Assembly (NCBI RefSeq): GCF_001424945.1
Contig: NZ_LMCW01000012.1
Span: forward strand, 711,323-775,322
Source of the DNA: Rhizobium sp. Root1203
Lineage (GTDB): Bacteria; Pseudomonadota; Alphaproteobacteria; Rhizobiales; Rhizobiaceae
Direction of reading: 5' to 3'
Length of the DNA stretch: 64,000 bases
Shown: positions 7,201 to 13,818 of the stretch, piece after piece
Position numbering within the stretch: the stretch's first letter is position 1
Layout of the letters: the number at the start of each line of letters is the position of its first letter
Translations under genes and position numbers: made by a program
Notes under the pieces: model-generated
Told to the model about the DNA's origin: nothing
The model's input: the letters and a program-made list of their open reading frames with translations, nothing else
Databases searched by the model: none

Positions 7201-7256
7201 GCAAATTGTGCTTCAATCGCACGAGACCGAGCATTTTCGTTGTGCGAAAATGCCAC
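7174..7256. promoter_or_regulatory. Tripartite operator between cro-like and cI-like genes
   Basis: Three 15-bp sites lie at 7174-7188 (ATGCGATAATCGCAC), 7208-7222 (GTGCTTCAATCGCAC) and 7242-7256 (GTGCGAAAATGCCAC, degenerate). The starts are exactly 34 bp apart. The core TGCGATAATCGCA is a perfect palindrome and recurs at 8817-8829. The layout is that of lambda OR1-OR3, with sites over each divergent promoter. Confidence 0.75.
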
Positions 7257-7943
7257 ATGCTTGAAGATCCGTATAAAAAGTGGGTTATCGAAAACCTCGA
7301 AAAGCCTGGCATGTCCCAGACGGGATTGGCCAAGGCGCTTGGACTGCACCCCTCCGCAATCAACAAGGTGGTCAGTGGCAAGAGGCAGCTGAAGTCGCAC
7401 GAGGTAGCGGGAGCAGCCTCCTATTTCGGAGAAGACGCTCCGAATACCGAGTTAGTGCCGGTGACAACGGGGCTTGTGGTCGGTCGTGTGGCAGGTGTCG
7501 TCGAGGCCGGTGCTTTCCGCGAAGTGGACGAGTTCGACCAGTCAGAACACATCGAGGTCATACTGCCCCGGGACGACAAATTCCCGCACGCAAGGCAATT
7601 GATCTTCGACTGCAGCGGCGACAGCATGAACGATTTGCGTCCACGTCCAATCTTCCCAGGCGATCGCCTCGTCTGTATTTCCTACGAGGACGTTGAGCAC
7701 CTGGTCGAGCTGAAGTCCGGCATGGTGGTGGTCGTTGAACGAACGCGAGACGGCGGCCACTTCCGCGAATGGTCAGTCAAGCAGCTCGAGGTGTTTCCCG
7801 ATCGAGCCGAATTTCATCCTAGATCGACAAACGGGAAGCATAAGCCGATTATCGTTAAGCGGGATTACGAGGCCGACGACGGTGTTACCGTCCAAGTCAT
7901 TGCTCTTGTCCGCCGCGTGATGAACGAGATGCCGGGGTTTTAG
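7257..7943 (+). CDS. CI-like prophage repressor with S24/LexA peptidase domain
   Basis: The 228-aa protein has an XRE helix-turn-helix at about 19-50 (MSQTGLAKALGLHPSAINKV) and a LexA/UmuD-type S24 domain. Visible parts of the latter are the Ala-Gly cleavage site at 84-85 (VVEAGAF), catalytic Ser123 in CSGDSMND and probable catalytic Lys175 (SVKQLE). It should hold the prophage silent and self-cleave on RecA activation. No Shine-Dalgarno precedes ATG 7257 and an operator ends at 7256, so the maintenance transcript may be leaderless as in lambda PRM. The frame is open back to 7206, but that part holds the operators. Confidence 0.92.
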   Translation: MLEDPYKKWVIENLEKPGMSQTGLAKALGLHPSAINKVVSGKRQLKSHEVAGAASYFGEDAPNTELVPVTTGLVVGRVAGVVEAGAFREVDEFDQSEHIEVILPRDDKFPHARQLIFDCSGDSMNDLRPRPIFPGDRLVCISYEDVEHLVELKSGMVVVVERTRDGGHFREWSVKQLEVFPDRAEFHPRSTNGKHKPIIVKRDYEADDGVTVQVIALVRRVMNEMPGF

Positions 7944-7944
7944 G

Positions 7945-8163
7945 ATGACCACTGATCGCTTCAATGAATGTCTTCGTGTTATCCGCTGGACGCCCATCAA
8001 CATCGCATCGGCGCTCCAGTGTGAACTTTCGTGGATAGAGGCGTTGGAAGCCGGGAACGAGGAAATCCCCTCAGGACTTGCGGTATGGCTGGAAACTCTA
8101 GCGAAGGTGCATGAGGGGCTTCCTCCGCCAACAACATATCGCGGCAACCACGCGAAGGCGTGA
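7945..8163 (+). CDS. Small HTH-like protein, 72 aa
   Basis: The protein (MTTDRFNECLRVIRWTPINI then ASALQCELSWIEALEAG) reads like a short helix-turn-helix domain related to XRE proteins. The gene starts one base after the repressor stop and is co-transcribed with it. A small accessory DNA-binding role in lysogeny is likely but unproven. Confidence 0.75.
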   Translation: MTTDRFNECLRVIRWTPINIASALQCELSWIEALEAGNEEIPSGLAVWLETLAKVHEGLPPPTTYRGNHAKA

Positions 8164-8164
8164 G

Positions 8165-8473
8165 CTAAGCCGCGAAGTGTCGAAGGCCGTGTAGATCGAA
8201 CTCCTTACAAGCCTGGGCGATATCCTGTAGCACCCAGCGCTTCGGCTCGACGCACATCCGGCTCCTGCCTTCATCGTCCAAGAAATTCATGATCGGAACG
8301 ATGCAGAATTCATCCTCGTCACCAACTGGTGCGAACGCCGCGACCTTAAATGTGAGCCCAGGGAAACGGTTTCCAAGGTAATGCTCGAACCGCTCTTTCG
8401 CCGCGGCAACAGCTACGCGCCGCTCGTATGGCGGCACGATGATGAACTCGATTACGTCTCTCTCAGTAGTCAT
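8165..8473 (-). CDS. Phage hypothetical protein, 102 aa
   Basis: Start at 8473 (MTTERDVIEFIIVPPYERRV); the 12 codons upstream are probably not translated because they overlap the zinc-ribbon gene. Alternating strands and helices suggest a small globular alpha/beta protein. It faces the repressor operon tail-to-tail, with one base between stops. No family is recognised. Confidence 0.65.
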   Translation of the reverse strand: MTTERDVIEFIIVPPYERRVAVAAAKERFEHYLGNRFPGLTFKVAAFAPVGDEDEFCIVPIMNFLDDEGRSRMCVEPKRWVLQDIAQACKEFDLHGLRHFAA

Positions 8474-8699
8474 ACGAATTTCCTCCGCAGATCCCAACCA
8501 GCCGGCCAATCACCCCACTGCAGGGCTGGCACCGGAACGGGATTTTCTCCAGGTAAACACTCTCGATAAGCTCTTCAGCATCTCGCGGCACGTCATCGCC
8601 GATTGGCATATCGACGACCTTAACGCTGTCTCTCATGCAGTTCTCGCACCTGATGTGAAGCGTGAACGGCGCTGCCCGTCTCAATGCTGCATAGCCCAT
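8463..8699 (-). CDS. Zinc-ribbon phage protein, 78 aa
   Basis: Two CxxC pairs (C18-C21 and C57-C60: IRCENCMR and FRCQPCSG) indicate a zinc ribbon. The gene overlaps the next by 11 bp and is read leftward from the divergent promoter region at 8.8 kb. Probably a nucleic-acid or protein-binding adaptor; the exact role is unknown. Confidence 0.72.
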   Translation of the reverse strand: MGYAALRRAAPFTLHIRCENCMRDSVKVVDMPIGDDVPRDAEELIESVYLEKIPFRCQPCSGVIGRLVGICGGNSYDY

Positions 8700-8780
8700 T
8701 TTGTTCTCCTTTCGTTCTATAAAAGCAGAGCAAGGGCGAGCTGTCGAATCGATTCTGCGGTCGTCACGTCCAAATATTTT

Positions 8781-8833
8781 GTGCGATTATAGCACTTTTA
8801 ATGCTTGCGTTTTTTGTGCGATTATCGCATAAT
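8781..8833. promoter_or_regulatory. Divergent early promoters with two repressor operators
   Basis: Operators GTGCGATTATAGCAC (8781-8795) and GTGCGATTATCGCAT (8816-8830) start 35 bp apart and share the core of the sites at 7.2 kb. Rightward, TTGCGT (8805-8810), a 17-base spacer and CATAAT (8828-8833) form a promoter with the second operator over its spacer and -10. Leftward, TATAAT (8791-8786) lies within the first operator, though its -35 is weak. The rightward promoter would drive the recombination operon. Confidence 0.72.
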
Positions 8834-8897
8834 TCACTCATCGAAAACACACCGCCGATCTCCTTAGGGACGAAGAAGCGGAACCGAGGAGCGGACA

Positions 8898-9161
8898 ATG
8901 CAGCATGCACGAGACATCGCTACCGAACAGAGCAAGCGGGACCTTCGCTGGTGTGAAGCACACACCCTCGCTGCCTGCGACCAGTACATGGCGATTGAAG
9001 CGCAGCGGTCTGGCGCGATCGGCTTCGCTCACGTCCGCAAGCCGGAGAACGCTATCCGCGGGGAGAACTGGCTGTACGGGGCTATGTCCGTCGTCGAGGG
9101 TCACTACCGCTACGCTCGTGAGATCATGGGCATCGCCGACGCGGATCAGCTCTATGCGTGA
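8898..9161 (+). CDS. Phage hypothetical protein, 87 aa
   Basis: First gene of the rightward early operon, about 60 bp downstream of the operator-controlled promoter. The helical protein (MQHARDIATEQSKRDLRWCE) ends in DADQLYA. Its C-terminus resembles that of the next protein (DRDQFYA), but this may be coincidence of overlapping genes. No family is recognised. Confidence 0.65.
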   Translation: MQHARDIATEQSKRDLRWCEAHTLAACDQYMAIEAQRSGAIGFAHVRKPENAIRGENWLYGAMSVVEGHYRYAREIMGIADADQLYA

Positions 9162-9357
9162 TGCCGCCTCGCTTCTTCAGGCCGAGTTTTATCAGGCCGA
9201 CGCCGCGGCTGAATATGCCGACGCCATGCGCCGCCGGGACATGAACCCGACCGCCCTCGCCTCGTCGATCACCGACAATCAGGAAGACGGCGCTGTCTTC
9301 AGCCGGAAGGCTCGTGAGCGCATGGGTGTCTACGACAGGGACCAGTTCTATGCGTGA
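9154..9357 (+). CDS. Phage hypothetical protein, 67 aa
   Basis: ATG 9154 overlaps the preceding gene by 8 bp. The protein begins MRDAASLLQAEFYQADAAAE and is Ala-rich and helical, ending RMGVYDRDQFYA. Its start (MRDAASLL) resembles the start of the following protein (MREAQSYL), suggesting small paralogous or repeated units. No family is recognised. Confidence 0.6.
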   Translation: MRDAASLLQAEFYQADAAAEYADAMRRRDMNPTALASSITDNQEDGAVFSRKARERMGVYDRDQFYA

Positions 9358-9559
9358 GGCTCAATCCTACCTCGATCGCGCCAAGGCCATCAACGCCAAG
9401 GTCGAAGTAGAGCGCCAGCGCATGATCGCCGGTCTCAATCAGGTGGTGATCGTCATCGTCATGCTTTCCGTCGTCGGCCTTTGGGCGCTTTCGCAGGCCG
9501 ACCAGCAACTCAAAACCAAAGCCCTTGAAAATCAGGAGAACATCTCATGGAGAAGGTAG
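9350..9559 (+). CDS. Single-pass membrane phage protein, 69 aa
   Basis: ATG 9350 overlaps the preceding stop. The protein has an N-terminal amphipathic helix with basic residues, a hydrophobic segment QVVIVIVMLSVVGLWALSQA at about 31-50 and a charged tail, so it is a bitopic inner-membrane protein. An early-operon membrane protein could act in superinfection exclusion or anchoring; this is inference. Confidence 0.65.
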   Translation: MREAQSYLDRAKAINAKVEVERQRMIAGLNQVVIVIVMLSVVGLWALSQADQQLKTKALENQENISWRR

Positions 9560-10578
9560 AACCAAACCTCTGGGCTTGGTGGCAGGAAGCACTTGCCGGT
9601 CGGCTCGGTCCGATCCACGACGGCGACCCACAGCAGGGTTTCTATCGCACGCGCTTCAAGGACAAGCCGTGGGAGCCTGTCGCTATCTGGTTCGAAGACG
9701 GCAACTGGTTCGCCATGCGCGGCGATCACACGATCGACGCGTCTGACATCTGGACTTGGTGCTGCCGAAACCCAATCACTCACGAAGCCTATACCATGGC
9801 CATAGAGGGCGGTGGGTGGGACGACGAGCCTGAGGCACCGATCGGCCATAACCGGCCGACCGATCTCGACCCCTACCAGGCTCTCCTCCACGAGTTCGCC
9901 TCCGAGAAGGAGCAGGCCGAGGCTTTCATGAAGAAACCGATCACGATGCAGGCTGAGGCCGACCGCGCCGCGATCTGGTCAAAGCGCCTGTCGACGATCG
10001 CGAAGAAGGCGACCGATCTTCACAAGGTTGAAAAGCAGCCGAGCCTCGATGCTGGTCGCGCTGTCGACAATAAATGGCGCGACCTCAAGGAAGAGCCGGA
10101 TGCACTCAGCAAGAGGCTGAAACGGCACATGGACGCCTTCCTGCAGGAAGAGGCGCGCAAGGAGCGCGAGCGGCAGGCTGCGGCACGAGCAGAGGCTGAC
10201 CGCATCCAGCGTGAAGCCGACGCCGCCCGCATCGCAGCGGAGAAGGCAGCAGCGAGAAACGACAACGACAGCACTGCCGACGCAGCGTCGATCGCCGAGC
10301 GGAACAATGCCATCGCTGAAGCCGAGCGCCTTTCACAGCAAGCAGCGCAGGCCGAGCGCGATGCGCAGGCCCGAAACGCCAGCGCAGGCCGGACCGGCGC
10401 CAAGGTTTCGCTCCGCACCTTCGTCTTCGCCGAAGTTACCGACTTCGACGCGCTTCTCATGGCGCTGAAAGACCGGGTTGAAATCCGCGAGGTTGTTGAG
10501 ACGCTCGCCAACCGCGCGGCGCGCTCGGGTGTCGAGCTGGCAGGCATGAAGATCGCATCCGAGCAGAGGGCCGCATGA
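9547..10578 (+). CDS. Phage coiled-coil protein, 343 aa
   Basis: Residues 1-95 form a Trp-rich globular part (NLWAWWQEALAGRLGPIHDG). Residues 140-290 are a long charged coiled coil (RKERERQAAARAEADRIQRE), followed by a small C-terminal alpha/beta domain (VSLRTFVFAEVTDFDALLMA). It sits directly upstream of the RecT-like gene and may work with it, for example as the nuclease or scaffold partner, but no nuclease motif is visible. It overlaps both neighbouring genes. Confidence 0.75.
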   Translation: MEKVEPNLWAWWQEALAGRLGPIHDGDPQQGFYRTRFKDKPWEPVAIWFEDGNWFAMRGDHTIDASDIWTWCCRNPITHEAYTMAIEGGGWDDEPEAPIGHNRPTDLDPYQALLHEFASEKEQAEAFMKKPITMQAEADRAAIWSKRLSTIAKKATDLHKVEKQPSLDAGRAVDNKWRDLKEEPDALSKRLKRHMDAFLQEEARKERERQAAARAEADRIQREADAARIAAEKAAARNDNDSTADAASIAERNNAIAEAERLSQQAAQAERDAQARNASAGRTGAKVSLRTFVFAEVTDFDALLMALKDRVEIREVVETLANRAARSGVELAGMKIASEQRAA

Positions 10579-10829
10579 TGACTGAGGTAACCAGCACCAC
10601 CAGCCCCCTCGCCGTCGCCGCCATCCAGTTCAAGTGGCAGAAGGACGGAAAGACCTACGACTACTTCATTCCGGAAGGCATGACGGTCAACGTCGGCGAC
10701 AAGGTCGTCGTCGAGACCACGCGCGGTGAAACCACAGTCGAGGTCATGGAGATCAAGGCCGACTCTGACAAAGCGCAGAAGAAGATCATTCGAGTCGTCG
10801 AGCAGGTAGCCGAAGGAGCAGCGGCATGA
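10575..10829 (+). CDS. Phage hypothetical beta-rich protein, 84 aa
   Basis: ATG 10575 overlaps the TGA upstream. The protein alternates short strands (FKWQKDGKTYDYFIPEGM, VNVGDKVVVETTRGETTVEV), like a small beta-barrel. It is embedded between the coiled-coil and RecT-like genes with 4-bp overlaps on both sides, so it likely belongs to the same recombination unit. Confidence 0.7.
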   Translation: MMTEVTSTTSPLAVAAIQFKWQKDGKTYDYFIPEGMTVNVGDKVVVETTRGETTVEVMEIKADSDKAQKKIIRVVEQVAEGAAA

Positions 10830-11788
10830 ACGCGCTCGTTCCGGCACTCGCAGGCGGCGGGACCGTCCTCGCCATTGTCCCTCAAACCTTTGAAGAAACC
10901 ATGCGCATCTCGCGGGCCGTGGTCGCCTCTGGCCTCGCCCCCGCCGCGCTGATCGGCAAGCTTGAGGGCGATGACGCAGCGGCAGCGGTTGCGGTTGCGA
11001 TCATGTCTGGCGCCGAGCTTGGCCTGAAGCCGATGGTCAGCCTTCGGAGCTTCACCGTCATCAACGGCAAGCCCGCCCTTTACGGCGATGGCCTGATCAA
11101 CGTCGTCCGCATGTCGGGCAGGGTCGCCTATCTCCGGACCGGCTGCGAAGAGCGCGGCGGGAAGATGATCGGCTATTGCGAGGCCAAGCGTCTCGATAGC
11201 GGCGAAGACAAGCGCGTCGAGTTCTCGCAGACCGACGCTGAGCGCGCCGGGCTGTGGCAGACCAAGGCCGTCGTCACGAAGTGGAATAAGTGGGACAAGA
11301 AGAACGAGGAAAAGCCGAACGATAGCCCTTGGTATCGGTTCCCCCAGCGCATGCTAGCATGGCGCGCAGCTGGCTATTGCCTGCGCGAACTGTTCGGCGA
11401 TGTGCTCGGCGGTATCCGCGATGAGTTTGAGGCCCGCGAAATCGCCGATCTCGATGAGATGCGTGTCGTGTCGCCCCCGGTATCCGAAAGCAAGCCCACA
11501 CCGCCGAAGCCACCGAAGCCTCCCGCTCCACCGGCCGCCAAGACGATCGACGCCGATCCGGTGGTGGACCAGAAGCAGCGAGAAGGCGAGTTCGCCCTCG
11601 GCGATTTCCTCGACGAGATTGAAACGGCTTTGTCCGGCGCCAACGACGAGGCTGACGTCGAGGAGATCTGGAACGACTTCGACGCGCCTGCCGTGCTTGA
11701 GACGGAAGGTCATGCCGACACGATCGATGCCGCATTCGCGATCAAGACGCGCCGCCTCGCGCAGCTTTCGCCGATGAACGGCGGCTGA
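10826..11788 (+). CDS. RecT-like single-strand annealing protein
   Basis: The 320-aa protein resembles phage RecT-family annealing proteins: AIMSGAELGLKPMVSLRSFT followed by VINGKPALYGDGL, and PWYRFPQRMLAWRAAGYCLR with ELFGDVLGGI. A proline-rich linker (about 215-237) leads to an acidic C-terminus that could bind a partner such as SSB. Annealing proteins of this type normally work with a 5'-3' exonuclease, which I do not see nearby. The NinB gene directly downstream supports a recombination role. Confidence 0.68.
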   Translation: MNALVPALAGGGTVLAIVPQTFEETMRISRAVVASGLAPAALIGKLEGDDAAAAVAVAIMSGAELGLKPMVSLRSFTVINGKPALYGDGLINVVRMSGRVAYLRTGCEERGGKMIGYCEAKRLDSGEDKRVEFSQTDAERAGLWQTKAVVTKWNKWDKKNEEKPNDSPWYRFPQRMLAWRAAGYCLRELFGDVLGGIRDEFEAREIADLDEMRVVSPPVSESKPTPPKPPKPPAPPAAKTIDADPVVDQKQREGEFALGDFLDEIETALSGANDEADVEEIWNDFDAPAVLETEGHADTIDAAFAIKTRRLAQLSPMNGG

Positions 11789-11789
11789 C

Positions 11790-12209
11790 ATGGGCAGAGC
11801 GCTTCTCGTCCTGGCAAACGCAGATTTCCGTCAGAAGGCGATCGACTGGATTCGTCGCGCGCCAATGGATACCCGCGTCGAGTTCAAGGGCCCGAAGCGC
11901 ACCCTTCCCCAGAATGACCGCATGTGGGCCATGCTGACCGATTTATCCGGCCAGCTCGCCTGGCACGGGAAGCGCCTGGCACCAGACGATTGGAAGTTGG
12001 TGATGCTCGACGCCCTGCGCCGGGAGACCCACGAGCAACTGCGGATCGTCCCGAACACCGACGGGACCGGCTTCGTCAATCTCAGCACGTCGTCGTCAGA
12101 CCTTTCGAAGGAGGAGATGACGGCTCTCATCGAAATCATATTCGCCTTCGGCGCCGACCACCGCGTCGAGTGGTCTGAACCTCAACAACACAAAAGGGGA
12201 GCAGCATGA
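11790..12209 (+). CDS. ninB: NinB/Orf-family recombination mediator
   Basis: The 139-aa protein matches lambda NinB (Orf): KRTLPQNDRMWAMLTDLSGQ, then DDWKLVMLDALRRE, and near the end STSSSDLSKEEMTALIEIIF with FAFGADHRVEW. NinB binds single-stranded DNA and replaces RecF/O/R functions in phage recombination. Length matches the family (about 140 aa). It begins one base after the RecT-like stop. Confidence 0.9.
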   Translation: MGRALLVLANADFRQKAIDWIRRAPMDTRVEFKGPKRTLPQNDRMWAMLTDLSGQLAWHGKRLAPDDWKLVMLDALRRETHEQLRIVPNTDGTGFVNLSTSSSDLSKEEMTALIEIIFAFGADHRVEWSEPQQHKRGAA

Positions 12210-12394
12210 GAACGGCAGAAGACTACCTCCGCAAGCATCCGCGCGCCTTGCCGACCACCCTCGCCTTCATCGATCGACGAAACGAAATGGTCGAAAGGCT
12301 CAACCGCGAGCTCGAAGCCAAGAAGGCCGCTGAGCAGCCGGCGCATAAGTCGATCATCGATCGGTTCATCCCCCGGTTCGGGAGGCGCGCATGA
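12206..12394 (+). CDS. Phage hypothetical protein, 62 aa
   Basis: Overlaps ninB and the HNH gene by 4 bp on each side. It is a basic helical protein (MRTAEDYLRKHPRALPTTLA, then MVERLNRELEAKKAAEQ). No family is recognised. Confidence 0.65.
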   Translation: MRTAEDYLRKHPRALPTTLAFIDRRNEMVERLNRELEAKKAAEQPAHKSIIDRFIPRFGRRA

Positions 12395-12780
12395 GCCGGT
12401 CAGTTGATGAATGGATCGGCAAGACCGACGATTCCAGAGTGCCGGACCGGGTGCGCATCCGCGTATTCGAGCGCGAGGGCGGCGTCTGCCACCTCTCCGG
12501 CCTTTCGATCGATAAGGTTCGCGACGAGTGGGATCTCGACCACAAGGTCGCGCTCATCCTCGGTGGCGAGCACCGGGAGAGCAATCTCTTCCCTGCCCTT
12601 CGCCAGCACCACCGGAAGAAGACCGCCGTCGAGATGGCCGTGAAGTCGAAAATTGCCAACGTGAAGAAGAAGCACTTTGGCTTCGGCAAGTCTAAAGCTG
12701 GCGGTTTCCAGTCCCCTTTCAAGAAGAAGCTGAACGGCGATGTCGTAGACACTCGCACTGGGGAGATCGTGGGCCGATGA
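12391..12780 (+). CDS. HNH endonuclease-like phage protein
   Basis: The 129-aa protein has an HNH-type core: VCHLSG at 32-37, WDLDHKVALILGGEHRESNL (D50-H51, N65) and QHHRKK (H73/H74). Standard HNH zinc Cys pairs are incomplete, with one Cys at 33. Phage HNH proteins nick or cut DNA in recombination, packaging or homing. It lies in the recombination operon, so a nuclease role in recombination is plausible. The C-terminus is basic (KSKAGGFQSPFKKKLNG). Confidence 0.82.
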   Translation: MSRSVDEWIGKTDDSRVPDRVRIRVFEREGGVCHLSGLSIDKVRDEWDLDHKVALILGGEHRESNLFPALRQHHRKKTAVEMAVKSKIANVKKKHFGFGKSKAGGFQSPFKKKLNGDVVDTRTGEIVGR

Positions 12781-13553
12781 CCGATGCTGCAGGACTTAAG
12801 CCATGCCCGTTCTGCGGCGGAGAGAAGATCCGAGACGGATACATCCGCGACGGTCGCCGGATCTATTGCGCGGATTGCTCCGCATCGGTGACTGCATTTC
12901 AGCCCGAAGCGTCGAACCGTGCCGCCGCCCTTTGGAATTGCCGTCCCGCCGAGCTAGCGTACTACTGCACCATATCCGACAAGCTTTCCCGCGTCCTCCA
13001 GACCGTGACGAACGACGATACGTCCGTTGCTGGGTCGAAAGAGCGTGAGCGGTTTGTGGAGCGGACGAACCTCTTGGTCGAATGCATGGGGTCGGATGCG
13101 ACCTCTACGCATGTGGTGGAGGGCGACGAGGTCCTCAAGAACCTCGGCTTGACCACCACAACCCTACGGGGCAAGGTGGCTGCAACTGGGGGGACTGATG
13201 TCTCACTTCCTAACCATCGCCAGCGTGTTTCAAATATGGGTTGGCATCGTTCTAGCTTTCGCCGGGATGATCTCAGTCGGCTCCATGTGCATTGGTTTTG
13301 GGGTTTTGTCCTTAGGACTGGCCGCCATCGCCTATCGGCTGAAGCGACAACGTCCGAAATAGGCGATGCCATGGCTTTGGGAGTCCGGCTTCCGAGCGCA
13401 GCAAAGGCCCATCGCAGGGTTGGCGATGGGCCTCTAGGCCAGTACAGGAACAACAAGCCCGATGATCAACCGTCTGCTGGCCTGAATGTTCCATCCTCTG
13501 CACGGACGGTGGTTGCCGCCCCTGTGGACGATTCCGGTGGAAAGCGGGGATAA
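12777..13553 (+). CDS. Lar-like zinc-ribbon protein, doubtful C-terminus
   Basis: Residues 1-60 match Lar-type restriction-alleviation proteins: LKPCPFCGGEKIRDG (C10, C13), RIYCADCSASV (C31, C34), then AALWNCRP. Lar proteins are short, about 60-65 residues. The frame stays open to 258 aa, but from about residue 140 its composition (Arg/His/Ser-rich) looks out-of-frame. That part overlaps a convincing membrane ORF (13198-13362) and an 11-bp perfect hairpin (13405-13433). The frame ends two bases before the excisionase ATG, so full-length translation is still possible. Confidence 0.7.
   Translation: MTDAAGLKPCPFCGGEKIRDGYIRDGRRIYCADCSASVTAFQPEASNRAAALWNCRPAELAYYCTISDKLSRVLQTVTNDDTSVAGSKERERFVERTNLLVECMGSDATSTHVVEGDEVLKNLGLTTTTLRGKVAATGGTDVSLPNHRQRVSNMGWHRSSFRRDDLSRLHVHWFWGFVLRTGRHRLSAEATTSEIGDAMALGVRLPSAAKAHRRVGDGPLGQYRNNKPDDQPSAGLNVPSSARTVVAAPVDDSGGKRG
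13198..13362 (+). CDS. 54-aa two-helix membrane protein overlapping the Lar-like frame
   Basis: ATG 13198 has GGGGGG about 4 bases upstream. The product (MSHFLTIASVFQIWVGIVLA, FAGMISVGSMCIGFGV, LSLGLAAIAY, then RLKRQRPK) has one or two hydrophobic helices and a basic end obeying the positive-inside rule. It is read in a different frame from the 258-aa ORF. The hairpin at 13405 follows 42 bases after its stop. A small membrane protein in an early phage operon fits superinfection exclusion. Confidence 0.55.
   Translation: MSHFLTIASVFQIWVGIVLAFAGMISVGSMCIGFGVLSLGLAAIAYRLKRQRPK
13405..13433 (+). terminator. Hairpin, possible terminator
   Basis: AGGCCCATCGC, a 7-base loop, and GCGATGGGCCT form a perfect 11-bp stem. 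No clear T-run follows on the plus strand. The position after the 54-aa gene and before the excisionase suggests a terminator or processing site separating recombination genes from xis-int. Confidence 0.45.
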
Positions 13554-13554
13554 C

Positions 13555-13818
13555 ATGGGCACCACCGTTGATCTCACCCGCAATGTGCCCCGCCTTGGAC
13601 TGAACAGGTCCGAGGTCGCTCTAGCCATCGGCGTGAGCGTGAACACGGTCGATCTCATGGTCGAGGAGGGTTTTCTTCCGAAGCCGCGGAAATGGCATAC
13701 CCGAAAGGTGTGGCTTGTCGCAGAGGTCGCCACCGCTATGTCTGAGTGGCCTGAGGACGGCATTCCGAAGCAGAGGGAAGACGCTGACGACGGTGATGAC
13801 TGGCGGGCGTCTGCATGA
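13555..13818 (+). CDS. Excisionase-like MerR/AlpA-type HTH protein
   Basis: The 87-aa protein starting MGTTVDLTRNVPRLGLNRSE has a helix-turn-helix (LGLNRSEVALAIGVSVNTVD, then LMVEEGFLPKPRKW) of the winged type used by excisionases. It overlaps the integrase start by 4 bp, the normal xis-int order. The longer frame upstream of 13555 has no ribosome site or recognisable sequence. Confidence 0.8.
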   Translation: MGTTVDLTRNVPRLGLNRSEVALAIGVSVNTVDLMVEEGFLPKPRKWHTRKVWLVAEVATAMSEWPEDGIPKQREDADDGDDWRASA

